Assembly: GCF_001592965.1 (NCBI RefSeq) | Contig: NZ_LRPC01000012.1 | Span: 310,001-374,000, forward strand | Origin: Roseivirga spongicola | GTDB taxonomy: Bacteria; Bacteroidota; Bacteroidia; Cytophagales; Cyclobacteriaceae | Direction of reading: 5' to 3' | Length of the DNA stretch: 64,000 bases | Notes under the pieces: generated by a model | Told to the model about the DNA's origin: nothing | Databases searched by the model: none | The model's input: the letters and a program-made list of their open reading frames with translations, nothing else | Part shown: positions 1 through 8,177 of the stretch, piece after piece | How positions within the stretch are numbered: position 1 is the first letter of the stretch | Layout of the letters: each line of letters opens with the position of its first letter | Translations under genes and position numbers: made by a program

Positions 1-34
1 ACTTCACTATAAGTCCCAGTAATCGAACATCGAA

Positions 35-928
35 TTAAGGAACACTCTGCCCTTTTGAGGCTACCCAAATCTCAAACCATTCTTGGCGGCTAAGTTTAAT
101 TTCTACAGCATCGGCTGCAGCCTTTATTCGTGCCAATTTACCGGAGCCAATAACTGGAATAATACCTGCCGGATGTGCCAATAGCCAGGCGTACATTACT
201 TGGTCTATAGTTGCTCCATGATTATCTCCAATTTTATGGAGTACATTTTTCAACGTCATCATTCTGTGTGTCTGAGCATTGAAAATACTACCGCCACCTA
301 ATGGAGACCAAGCCATTGGGTGCATGTTGAGTTCTTGGCATAAGTCTATGCTACCGTTGTCGAATTCGTGTAGTGCAATTGCCGATATTTCTATCTGGTT
401 GGTAACTAATTTGAAATCTAGAGCGGCTTGAAGTGCCTTGAATTGTGACGGAAGAAAATTACTAACACCAAAGTGTTTTACCTTTCCTTGAGCTTTAAGT
501 TGGGAGAATGCTCTGGCTACCTCATTTGGATTTATAAAAGGATCGGGTCTGTGAATGAGCAGTACATCTATAGCCTCAATGCCCATAGCTTTTAAGGAGT
601 TTTCGGCAGACCAAACTATGTGTTCAAAACTAGTGTCGTAATGCTTTACATAGTGATCTGGTCTTTTGTCAGAAACCAGCTTGATGCCACATTTGGTGAC
701 AATCTTAAGTTTTTGCTTCAGGCTGCTTGGTAAGGCTTTGCCAAAAAGTTCTTCGCAAGCATAATCTCCATATATATCTGCATGGTCAAAGGTGTCAATA
801 CCTAGCTCTAGGCACCCCTCAACAAGCTCTTCAACTAGTTTCTTAGAATAGTCCCAATCGGCTAATCGCCAAACACCTTGAACCAACCGGGAAATACTTA
901 ACTCATTATTCAACTTGATTTGCTCCAT
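35..928 (-). CDS. aldo/keto reductase
   Basis: NAD(P)H-dependent oxidoreductase of the aldo/keto reductase superfamily, probably cytosolic, reducing aldehydes or ketones; the substrate cannot be told from sequence. The 297 residues are a full-length TIM barrel. The catalytic tetrad is visible: Asp48 and Tyr53 in FDHADIYG, Lys79 in VTKCG and His126 in LLIHRPDP. The C-terminal VIGSGK segment fits the cofactor phosphate site. The overall pattern is closest to the YdhF-like subgroup. It diverges from the ArsC-like gene at 991, with 62 bp between the two starts, and has no operon partner in the window because the sequence begins just past its stop. The start ATG at 928 is the only sensible one. 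Confidence 0.93.
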   Translation of the reverse strand: MEQIKLNNELSISRLVQGVWRLADWDYSKKLVEELVEGCLELGIDTFDHADIYGDYACEELFGKALPSSLKQKLKIVTKCGIKLVSDKRPDHYVKHYDTSFEHIVWSAENSLKAMGIEAIDVLLIHRPDPFINPNEVARAFSQLKAQGKVKHFGVSNFLPSQFKALQAALDFKLVTNQIEISAIALHEFDNGSIDLCQELNMHPMAWSPLGGGSIFNAQTHRMMTLKNVLHKIGDNHGATIDQVMYAWLLAHPAGIIPVIGSGKLARIKAAADAVEIKLSRQEWFEIWVASKGQSVP

Positions 929-990
929 CTGAATCGTTTAGTTTGTCAATCTCTAGAAATGCCCAATTATAACAAAATACAGAGTTAGAT

Positions 991-1335
991 ATGTTGAAAA
1001 TTCTTCACAATCCGAGATGTCAAAAGAGTAGACAAACCCTTCAGCTGATAGAAGAGAGCGGTGAAATGGTAACCGTAGTAGAGTACCTAAAAACAGTTCC
1101 AACAAAAGATGAGCTAAAAGGTATTATCAATATGTTGGGAATAGAGCCTTTAGATTTAGTGAGAAAAGGGGAGGCTGTTTACAAGGAAGAATTTAAGGGT
1201 AAAGACTTAGATAATTATCAGTGGATTGAAGCAATGGTTCAAAATCCGAAGTTGATCGAACGCCCTATTGTTATCAAGGGTGATAAAGCTATTATTGGCC
1301 GACCGCCAGAAAAGGTAAAGGAGCTATTGGGGTAA
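991..1335 (+). CDS. ArsC/Spx-family thioredoxin-fold protein (arsenate reductase-like)
   Basis: Small cytosolic protein of the ArsC/YffB/Spx superfamily, 114 residues, the usual length. The N-terminus carries the NPRCQKSR motif with the single redox cysteine at position 10, and the C-terminal half carries the ERPIV signature and a GRPPEKV segment that complete the fold. Classical plasmid ArsC enzymes are longer and reduce arsenate with glutathione and glutaredoxin. No arsB, acr3 or arsR is next to this gene, so arsenate detoxification is not supported by context and a general thiol-redox role is equally likely. It converges on the PepSY gene across a strong hairpin at 1424-1466. Confidence 0.85.
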   Translation: MLKILHNPRCQKSRQTLQLIEESGEMVTVVEYLKTVPTKDELKGIINMLGIEPLDLVRKGEAVYKEEFKGKDLDNYQWIEAMVQNPKLIERPIVIKGDKAIIGRPPEKVKELLG

Positions 1336-1419
1336 TTGGCCGGTCTGGCTTTCATGCTTGATAATTTGAATAATCGCTCTGATTGAAGGGTGAAGCTTAA
1401 TACTCCGTTTGTATGGTCA

Positions 1420-1467
1420 TAAAAAAGAAAGGCTAATTCTCACCAAGCGAGGATTAGCCTTTCTTTA
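1420..1467. terminator. bidirectional intrinsic terminator
   Basis: A perfect 14-bp inverted repeat (1424-1437 with 1453-1466, core AAAGAAAGGCTAAT) extends by four more pairs, one a wobble, to a 7-nt loop. It has A-rich and T-rich flanks, so it can terminate both the ArsC-like gene and the convergent PepSY gene. Confidence 0.85.
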
Positions 1468-1484
1468 TTCGATTTAATTTAGTC

Positions 1485-2687
1485 TCAAATAGTACTGAGT
1501 TTACTAGGTTGTTCAGTGTAGCTTGGCTCAATTTTTCCACGCTTCTTTCTAGACTTCTTTTTCTTTAGCTTATTCACCCAAATAATGGTGCCAGTTACTG
1601 GCAAACTAGTGGCAATTAAACAGGTGATAAAGTAGATGATTTTAGAGAAGGTACCGAAAACATAACCCATGTGAAGTGCCTTTATAGAGCTACCTACGCG
1701 TTCATTAAATGGTTTCTCAGAGAAAATATTTTTTTGTTCAACTGTGCCAGTGTATTTGTTTAATGTGATTCTGTCGCTGCCAGATGGTGCAAAAAAGCCA
1801 ACTTTAGCTTTAGAAATAGATATGGAAGTTGCATCATCGTTTGGAATTGTGATGCTGTAGTTTCCATCGTAATCTAGCACTTCGCCTGCTTTGGCCAAAG
1901 TAGCATCTATGGTTAGAGGAGTTTGGCCTTCATAAGAAACTTCTGGTTTCTGTTCTTCCTGCGGTGCTTGTCTAGACCTGTCTACGCCAAGAACATTGTA
2001 CAAGCCAGTACGGTACCAGTCGAACGACCACTGCAATCCGGTTAGTCCCATAATGAGCAAGAATATGGCAGAATAGAAACCAAGGGCATTGTGCAAATCA
2101 TGATTGAATCTTTTCCAATTGCCGTTCCATTTAATTTTTAGGCCTTGCTTCCATGCCTTAACTTTTTGCGGAAACCAGATCACCATTCCAGTTATGGTCA
2201 GTAGTACAAAAATGATGGTGGCCCAACCAACAATCGGCCTTCCTATGCTGGAATCTAGCATTAACCAGCGGTGAAGACGAAACATGGTCATAAAGAATTC
2301 TGAGCTGGAAGTTGAGGTGTCGCCTAGTATTTCTCCATTATATGGGTTAATCAAATAGTTTGTGCCTCGTCTTTCTCCTTCTTTTCTAATGCTGATGGTG
2401 TATGCCCTTTTTTCGTTGGCAGGGATAGAAATAGAGGATACGTTTTGCTCTGGAAACTCATTCTTAGCGATGCTAATTAGTTCATCGGAGCTAAGTCTTT
2501 GACCATTAGCTGGTACCTCTACAAAGAATTTGTCTCTTTCAATAAACTGTTCAATTTCCGTTCTGAATGTATAGATGGTTCCAGTTAGGCAAACCACAAA
2601 TAGAATAAGTCCTGCTGCAATTCCCATCCATAAATGAATGTCGTTAAATAATTTTCGAACTCTTTTCCAGGTAGATTTGGGCTTCAT
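1485..2687 (-). CDS. PepSY-associated transmembrane protein
   Basis: Inner-membrane protein of the PepSY-TM family (PiuB-like), often linked to iron uptake or ferric-siderophore reduction in other bacteria. The 400 residues give one membrane segment at about 20-40, a periplasmic PepSY-like domain, two segments around 145-170 and 203-225, a second periplasmic stretch, and a final segment near 345-370 followed by a Lys/Arg-rich tail. Histidines next to the membrane segments (NDIHLW, RLHRW, NHDLHN, ALHMGY) are typical haem or metal ligand candidates of this family. No TonB receptor is adjacent, so the iron role is a family-level inference. It lies downstream of a 16-bp palindrome at 2777-2792 that could be an operator. 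Confidence 0.85.
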   Translation of the reverse strand: MKPKSTWKRVRKLFNDIHLWMGIAAGLILFVVCLTGTIYTFRTEIEQFIERDKFFVEVPANGQRLSSDELISIAKNEFPEQNVSSISIPANEKRAYTISIRKEGERRGTNYLINPYNGEILGDTSTSSSEFFMTMFRLHRWLMLDSSIGRPIVGWATIIFVLLTITGMVIWFPQKVKAWKQGLKIKWNGNWKRFNHDLHNALGFYSAIFLLIMGLTGLQWSFDWYRTGLYNVLGVDRSRQAPQEEQKPEVSYEGQTPLTIDATLAKAGEVLDYDGNYSITIPNDDATSISISKAKVGFFAPSGSDRITLNKYTGTVEQKNIFSEKPFNERVGSSIKALHMGYVFGTFSKIIYFITCLIATSLPVTGTIIWVNKLKKKKSRKKRGKIEPSYTEQPSKLSTI

Positions 2688-2776
2688 AATAAGAGAAAGA
2701 CTTCCTTGATGGCTGTCTTTATTTAGACTTAGTTTAATTAAAAGACAAATGTAATAGGAGAACTTTTAATAGGCAA

Positions 2777-2792
2777 TCACTAGTACTAGTGA
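2777..2792. promoter_or_regulatory. perfect 16-bp palindrome upstream of the PepSY gene
   Basis: TCACTAGTACTAGTGA is fully self-complementary and sits about 90 bp upstream of the PepSY start at 2687. An operator is plausible, but it resembles no regulator site I can name. Confidence 0.4.
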
Positions 2793-2841
2793 GTGTGAAT
2801 TAGCTGATGTGATTACAGGTTGATGTTAATCCTAAGGTTTT

Positions 2842-2873
2842 CAGGTGCTTAGGTGTTTGTGCTAAGAAACCTG
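2842..2873 (-). terminator. imperfect hairpin after the sensor kinase
   Basis: CAGGT and CTTAG pair with CTAAG and ACCTG, with small internal bulges, just past the kinase stop codon at 2885. No T-run follows on the minus strand, so intrinsic termination is only possible. Confidence 0.4.
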
Positions 2874-2884
2874 TAAGAAGCAGA

Positions 2885-4498
2885 TCAATTTTTCTTGGGA
2901 ATAGTGAAGTGGAAGGTACAGCCTTCTATTCCATCAGACTCTACCCAAATCCTTCCATCATGATGATCGATGATTTTTTTGCTGTGTGCCAAGCCAACAC
3001 CAGTGCCATCATACTCGCCTTTGTGAGATAGTTTCTGAAAAATCTGGAAGACTTTAACTTGATATTCAGGAGCAATGCCAATACCGTTGTCTGTAACAGA
3101 AAATGACCAATGCGTATCATTCTCTGTGGAGTCTATACTTACCAGAAGTGGTCTGTTCTTGTTCTTAAACTTAATGGAGTTACTAATTAGGTTCTGAAAG
3201 AGTAAGCGTATTTCGGTTTCGTAGCCATAGATTGTAGGGAGTTTGGTTGATTCTATAGTAGCCTTATTCTCAGAAATGATTTGTGCTAAATCTACCTTTA
3301 TAGATCTCACAATTTCATTACAGTCTATTTTTGAGATCTCTTTAGTTTGCCCCACTTGGTTGAACATCATTAAGTCTTTAACCAAATCGCTCATTCTTTG
3401 ACTAGACTGAGTAATGTAGCCTAGAATTTCTTCTCCCAGCTCATCGAACTTACCTCCATATTCCATTTTAAGAAGGTCGCACATACTTACTAGCGTACGC
3501 AGTGGTTCTTGCAAATCGTGCGATGTGGCATACGAGATTTGATTGAGTTCTTTGTTTTTGGCTTCCAGCCTGTTTCTGGCAAGTGCAATTTCTCGAAGTC
3601 TTATTTTTTGAGTTCTGTATGTAGAAAGATAGTCAACGGTGATGCCTACAAAAGGGACTACATAAGAGATGGTTTTTAAGAAGTGCGCTATATTAAAGTG
3701 TGAGTCGTGAAGTTCGGAAGACCCAAATACCATATGCAACTGAGTGGCTATTGCAGGAACCATGCTCCAAATAAGTGCTTGGCTGAATATGCTTTTCTCC
3801 TTTTTCTGAAATTTTGGAAGTGCCCATAAAGCCAATACTATAAAGAGTACCAATGGAGCTACATCAAACGGTCTTGTAATCCATTGATTAGGGAATTGTG
3901 TGCTTGGTAAATGGCTGCTAGTGGCACAAATACGAATAAGTATATATGAGCTTATTAAGAAACCCAGGCTAGAAATAAGAACTAGTCTATTTCTTCTTCG
4001 CCTCTTTCTATAGAGACCTAATATAAAGATGGCTACTCCAACTAGTAAGATGAGTGCTTTAAAGGTTCTAGAGAGACCCCATGTAAAGGGGATGAAATCG
4101 GAATTATCGCTGACTGAGTTAATGATTTGTGTTGCGGAAAGTGCATGAAAGGCGTCTATAAAGCCTGCTGAAAGCAAAGCCATGCCGATTATAGGAGTTG
4201 CAGAGTTGCCTGTAATTCTATATTGAACAAATGCCAATACTGCCGTGGCCATGGCAATAATTACTCCCGACCATTCAAGAATTAAGTGTACAAAAGCTCC
4301 GGTAAATGCTCGAAGTAACGTGTCATGAATGGCGTCTTCTGGCAAATTTGTAAGACCCTCCAGTTCTGCTGTTCCTATTGGGCTAGCAAAGTTTACTCCA
4401 GATAATAATAGAATTAAAGGTAATACGCTTATTAGAATTGTACCGAGTAAAATGCCTTTAGTAAGTGGCTTCTCGTGTGTATCGTGTATCCATTCCAT
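2885..4498 (-). CDS. membrane-bound sensor histidine kinase (MASE-type input domain)
   Basis: Orphan sensor kinase, 537 residues from the ATG at 4498. An in-frame TTG at 4528 would add ten residues but has no ribosome site, whereas AAAGG precedes the ATG. Residues about 15-285 form seven or eight membrane segments with AGFIDAFHAL and WGLSRTFKA, reminiscent of MASE-type integral-membrane sensor domains. A short coiled linker leads to a HisKA domain with the phosphoacceptor His327 in SHDLQEP, then a HATPase domain with the N box (NLISNSIKF), DNGIGI at about 470 and GTGVGLA at about 498. This architecture resembles phytochrome-like and LuxQ-like kinases. No response regulator is adjacent, so the partner is unknown. 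Confidence 0.9.
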   Translation of the reverse strand: MEWIHDTHEKPLTKGILLGTILISVLPLILLLSGVNFASPIGTAELEGLTNLPEDAIHDTLLRAFTGAFVHLILEWSGVIIAMATAVLAFVQYRITGNSATPIIGMALLSAGFIDAFHALSATQIINSVSDNSDFIPFTWGLSRTFKALILLVGVAIFILGLYRKRRRRNRLVLISSLGFLISSYILIRICATSSHLPSTQFPNQWITRPFDVAPLVLFIVLALWALPKFQKKEKSIFSQALIWSMVPAIATQLHMVFGSSELHDSHFNIAHFLKTISYVVPFVGITVDYLSTYRTQKIRLREIALARNRLEAKNKELNQISYATSHDLQEPLRTLVSMCDLLKMEYGGKFDELGEEILGYITQSSQRMSDLVKDLMMFNQVGQTKEISKIDCNEIVRSIKVDLAQIISENKATIESTKLPTIYGYETEIRLLFQNLISNSIKFKNKNRPLLVSIDSTENDTHWSFSVTDNGIGIAPEYQVKVFQIFQKLSHKGEYDGTGVGLAHSKKIIDHHDGRIWVESDGIEGCTFHFTIPKKN

Positions 4499-4618
4499 AA
4501 AAAGTACCTTTAATATAATGGTTTGCAATTACTTATATTAAATACTGTCATGAAATGTGAACCGCATCAACATAAAGATTGCTGAGGATGGCTCAAATTG
4601 AGATCGAATTTCTACAAA

Positions 4619-4655
4619 AAGAAAGCCTACTTCCTGTTAGAGAGTAGGCTTCTAT
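4619..4655 (-). terminator. intrinsic terminator of the arginine decarboxylase gene
   Basis: AAGCCTACT (4623-4631) pairs perfectly with AGTAGGCTT (4643-4651) over an 11-nt loop. Read on the minus strand it is followed by TTTCTTTTT, a good T-run, 23 bp past the stop at 4674. Confidence 0.85.
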
Positions 4656-4673
4656 ATCTTTTTGAGCTATTGT

Positions 4674-6059
4674 TTAATAGCCAAGTGTGTTGAGCATGGT
4701 TTGCTCTACTTGCTCCTCGGCAAACACCCGATTAACCAAATTTCCGTTTTCATCATGATCAATAAGTACGTGCTTAGGGGCAGGAATAAGGCAGTGCTGA
4801 ATTCCTCCATATCCACCTAGAGATTCTTGATAGGCTCCCGTATGGAAGAATCCTACATAAAGATTTTCGTCTTCTTCAATAAGAGGAAGGAACACTTCAG
4901 AAGAGTGAGCCTCAGAGTTGTAGTAGTCCATGCTGTCGCAGGTTAATCCACCCATGTTTACTTTATGGAAAGGATGGTCCCACTTGCTGATTGCCAACAA
5001 AATATACTTCTGATTCAAGCCCCAAGCATCTGGTAAATGCGTAATGAAAGAGCCATCAATCATATACCAAAGCTCTTTGTCGTTTTGCAGCTTTTGATCC
5101 AGGATTGAGTAGATGTGCGCACCACTTTCACCAACGGTGAAGCTTCCAAATTCTGTAATGATGTTTGGTACAGGTACATTGCTTTTGTTGCATATCCACT
5201 GAATGTTTTCAACAATCTGCTCTACCATGTACTCATAGTCATACTCAAAGGTAAGAGAGGTTTTTATGGGAAAACCACCACCAATATCTATTGTGTCAAG
5301 CGTAGGACAAACCTTTTTTAGTTCGCAATATTTATAGATAAAGCGGCTCAATTCACTCCAATAATAAGCAGTGTCCTTAATGCCAGTGTTAATAAAAAAG
5401 TGAAGCATTTTCAACGAAGCCTTACTGCCTTCAATATGCTCTTTGTAGTAGTCTTTAATGTCGCCATATCTAATCCCTAACCTTGAAGTGTAAAATTCAA
5501 AGTTTGGTTCTTCATCGGCTGCTACTCTTATACCTACTTTAAAGTCTCCTTTAATGTCTTCTTTATAGGTGTCTAGCTCATTCATGTTGTCAAGAATTGG
5601 AATGCAATTCTTGAATCCATCATTGATCAAATCGCTGATGTATTGTTTATAGAGAGGTCTTTTGAATCCATTACATACCACCAAAATGTCTTTGTTTATT
5701 TTCCCTTTTTGGTGGAGGCTTCTAATAATAGGAATGTCAAAAGCAGATGATGTTTCAATCTGACAACCATTTTCAATCACCTTATCTAGTACAAAACTGA
5801 AATGGTTAGACTTTGTGCAATAGCAATAAGTATAAGAGCCTTCATATTTATGCTTCTTCATGGCCTTTTCGAACCAATTCTTAGCACTTTGAATGTTCTG
5901 AGATATTTTAGGTAAATAGGTGATCCTCAAGGGAGTGCCATGTTCTTGGATAATGTCCTTTAAGGGTACATCGTGAAATTCCAGGTACTTACCATTTACT
6001 TTGAATTCGTTGGTAGGGAAATCGAAAGTTTGGTCAATCAGGTCGTAATAACTCTTCAT
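4674..6059 (-). CDS. speA: arginine decarboxylase, short Bacteroidota type (PLP fold type III)
   Basis: Alanine-racemase-fold PLP decarboxylase of 461 residues, matching the short proteins annotated as biosynthetic arginine decarboxylase in Bacteroidota rather than the roughly 630-residue enterobacterial SpeA. It would make agmatine from arginine. The PLP lysine is Lys83 in CTKSNHF; the glycine-rich phosphate site is DIGGGFP; EFGSFTVGESG and the active-site GGLTCDSMDYY follow, with the cysteine supplied across the dimer. Related enzymes act on diaminopimelate, ornithine or carboxynorspermidine, so the substrate is inferred from family resemblance and context. It diverges from a deoxyhypusine-synthase-family gene, an arginase-like ureohydrolase and argS, which supports an arginine/polyamine role. 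Confidence 0.85.
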   Translation of the reverse strand: MKSYYDLIDQTFDFPTNEFKVNGKYLEFHDVPLKDIIQEHGTPLRITYLPKISQNIQSAKNWFEKAMKKHKYEGSYTYCYCTKSNHFSFVLDKVIENGCQIETSSAFDIPIIRSLHQKGKINKDILVVCNGFKRPLYKQYISDLINDGFKNCIPILDNMNELDTYKEDIKGDFKVGIRVAADEEPNFEFYTSRLGIRYGDIKDYYKEHIEGSKASLKMLHFFINTGIKDTAYYWSELSRFIYKYCELKKVCPTLDTIDIGGGFPIKTSLTFEYDYEYMVEQIVENIQWICNKSNVPVPNIITEFGSFTVGESGAHIYSILDQKLQNDKELWYMIDGSFITHLPDAWGLNQKYILLAISKWDHPFHKVNMGGLTCDSMDYYNSEAHSSEVFLPLIEEDENLYVGFFHTGAYQESLGGYGGIQHCLIPAPKHVLIDHDENGNLVNRVFAEEQVEQTMLNTLGY

Positions 6060-6199
6060 CTAAATGGATTCTCTAATGATAGATCGCAAAGATTAAAACA
6101 AATTATGAAATGCGAATAAGCTTAAAATTAAAAAACATCGAAGAAATTCCGAACCTTGAAATAGCAGCTTTATTCTTAAGCTAAATGACCATAAATTAG

Positions 6200-6207
6200 C
6201 ATTTTTG
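6200..6207 (+). promoter_or_regulatory. candidate -7 promoter element of the dys-like operon
   Basis: CATTTTTG matches the Bacteroidota consensus TAnnTTTG at five of the six defined positions and would start transcription about 20 nt before the ATG at 6232. No clear -33 TTG is seen, so this is tentative. The 172-bp gap also holds the divergent promoter of the decarboxylase. Confidence 0.4.
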
Positions 6208-6231
6208 CAAACACAGGAAAAAGATACAATT

Positions 6232-7206
6232 ATGTCGAACAAACCGATTAGCTCATTCATTGAAAAACACTATCGCCATTTCAATGCCGCAGCACTGGTA
6301 GATGCTGCTAAAGGCTATAAACTACATTTAGCCGAAGGCGGTAAAATGATGGTTACTTTGGCCGGAGCCATGAGTACGGCAGAGCTTGGAATGAGTTTAG
6401 CCGAAATGATTCGTCAAGATAAAATCGATATCATCTCCTGCACAGGTGCCAACCTAGAAGAAGATATTATGAATTTGGTGGCTCACTCGCACTATGAAAG
6501 AGTGCCAAACTATAGAGACTTAACTCCGAAAGAAGAGTGGGCGCTTTTAGAAAAAGGGCTCAACAGGGTAACGGATACATGTATTCCGGAAGAAGAGGCC
6601 TTCAGAAGATTGCAGAAACACATTTTTCATCAGTGGAAAACTGCAGAAGATGCAGGAGAAAGATATTTCCCTCATGAGTACATGTACAAAATGTTGCTTT
6701 CTGGCGATCTAGAAGAATACTATGAAATTGACCCGAAAAACAGTTGGATGCTCGCAGCTGCAGAGAAGAATATTCCTATTGTAGTTCCAGGTTGGGAAGA
6801 CTCTACCATGGGGAACATATTTGCCTCTTACTGCATAAAAGGCGAGTTAAAGCCTTCTACAATGAAGTCGGGAATTGAATACATGACTTGGCTAGCTGGT
6901 TGGTATAAAGATAATTCAGCAGGCAAAGGAGTCGGGTTCTTCCAAATTGGTGGAGGTATTGCCGGTGACTTCCCAATCTGCGTAGTACCAATGATGTATC
7001 AAGACTTGGAAATGCACGATATTCCTTTCTGGAGTTATTTCTGTCAAATTTCAGATTCAACCACCAGCTACGGTTCTTATTCAGGTGCGGTTCCGAACGA
7101 GAAGATCACGTGGGGTAAACTAGATATAGATACGCCTAAATTCATCGTAGAGTCTGATGCTACAATTGTAGCACCATTGATTTTCGCTTACTTATTAGAC
7201 TGGTAA
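6232..7206 (+). CDS. deoxyhypusine synthase family protein
   Basis: Homologue of deoxyhypusine synthase, the NAD-dependent enzyme that moves the aminobutyl group of spermidine. Bacteria have no eIF5A, so the acceptor must be something else; homospermidine synthases of plants arose from the same family. The start is placed at the ATG at 6232 (324 residues); an upstream in-frame TTG at 6205 overlaps the likely promoter. Visible family marks are SCTGANLEED near the NAD site, FFQIGGGIAGDFPIC, and the WGK motif with the intermediate-forming lysine at about Lys296, so the catalytic lysine is kept. It is 17 bp from the ureohydrolase and diverges from arginine decarboxylase. A role in polyamine synthesis is inferred from this context. 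Confidence 0.88.
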   Translation: MSNKPISSFIEKHYRHFNAAALVDAAKGYKLHLAEGGKMMVTLAGAMSTAELGMSLAEMIRQDKIDIISCTGANLEEDIMNLVAHSHYERVPNYRDLTPKEEWALLEKGLNRVTDTCIPEEEAFRRLQKHIFHQWKTAEDAGERYFPHEYMYKMLLSGDLEEYYEIDPKNSWMLAAAEKNIPIVVPGWEDSTMGNIFASYCIKGELKPSTMKSGIEYMTWLAGWYKDNSAGKGVGFFQIGGGIAGDFPICVVPMMYQDLEMHDIPFWSYFCQISDSTTSYGSYSGAVPNEKITWGKLDIDTPKFIVESDATIVAPLIFAYLLDW

Positions 7207-7223
7207 TTAGCATTAAATAGAAT

Positions 7224-8174
7224 ATGAGGAAGATAAGACTAGTGGAGGTTCGCTCAGAAATTGCTGCGGGCACTAGAGGGGCAAGCATGGGAGTAGACGC
7301 CATGAAAATTGCCAGTATTAAAAGGCACTCAAATTTCTTTATGCGTTTTGAGCCTGTAAGTATTCAGGATGAAAACCAACTGCTGTTTGCACAACCACAG
7401 TTTAAGTTTGCCAAATATGCCGAAGGTGTTTTTACCATGGTAGACAGGGTTTGTGAAACTATAGGTGGCCTGCGTGAGCAAGAGCTTTTTCCTATTGTTT
7501 TAGCGGGAGATCATTCAACTGCAGCCGGAACCATTTGTGGCATTAAAAAGGCTCATCCAGATAGAAGGCTAGGTGTTATATGGATAGATGCTCATGCCGA
7601 TTTTCATTCGCCATATACTACGCCATCAGGAAACATGCATGGCATGTCTTTGGCAATGGCTAGCGCAATGGATAATGAAGAGTGTGAAGTAAATGATGTA
7701 GAAGAGGAAACCGAAGCTATTTGGGAAAAAATAAAGCAAGTAGGCGGAAATGGTCCGAAAATAGACCCTCAAGATATTGTCTACATTGGCGTTCGAGATA
7801 CTGAGGCACCAGAAGATCACCTAATTGAAAAATACGGCATCAAAAACTTCACTACTGAAGAAGTAAATAAAATTGGGGTTGCCAAAGTAGCCAGTCAGGC
7901 TTTGGAAATTCTTAAAGACTGCGACCAAATTTATATCTCTTTCGATGTAGACAGTTTAGATACAAGTGTGTCTACAGGAACAGGAACTCCAGTTCCAAAC
8001 GGGCTGCAGAAAGAACAAGCTTTTGAGCTAAACCGTGAGTTAATTAAAGATAAAAGGGTTTGTTGTTGGGAAATTGTAGAGGTGAACCCAACTTTGGACA
8101 CTGAAAATAAAATGGCCGAGCATGCTTTCGAAATTTTGGAAGCAACTACCGACTCATTGATCGAGAATTTCTAA
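7224..8174 (+). CDS. arginase/agmatinase-family ureohydrolase
   Basis: Binuclear manganese hydrolase that removes urea from a guanidino compound. The 316 residues carry all metal-binding motifs: GDHS (His97), DAHADFH (Asp122, His124, Asp126) and SFDVDSLD (Asp241, Asp243). The TTPSGNMHG loop and the TGTGTPV segment resemble arginase more than agmatinase, yet the neighbouring decarboxylase would supply agmatine. The substrate could therefore be arginine, agmatine or an aminopropyl-agmatine. An insertion rich in acidic residues (about 153-170, NDVEEETEAIWEK) lies between the second and third metal motifs. It is the middle gene of a tight operon, 17 bp after the deoxyhypusine-synthase-family gene and 3 bp before argS. 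Confidence 0.9.
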   Translation: MRKIRLVEVRSEIAAGTRGASMGVDAMKIASIKRHSNFFMRFEPVSIQDENQLLFAQPQFKFAKYAEGVFTMVDRVCETIGGLREQELFPIVLAGDHSTAAGTICGIKKAHPDRRLGVIWIDAHADFHSPYTTPSGNMHGMSLAMASAMDNEECEVNDVEEETEAIWEKIKQVGGNGPKIDPQDIVYIGVRDTEAPEDHLIEKYGIKNFTTEEVNKIGVAKVASQALEILKDCDQIYISFDVDSLDTSVSTGTGTPVPNGLQKEQAFELNRELIKDKRVCCWEIVEVNPTLDTENKMAEHAFEILEATTDSLIENF

Positions 8175-8177
8175 TAC

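Noticed and set aside
991-1335. Arsenic resistance operon
   Set aside because: No efflux pump or ArsR is adjacent; a lone ArsC-like gene is common and not diagnostic.
6205-6231. TTG start for the deoxyhypusine-synthase-family gene
   Set aside because: The TTG is the end of the probable -7 promoter element and would not be in the message.
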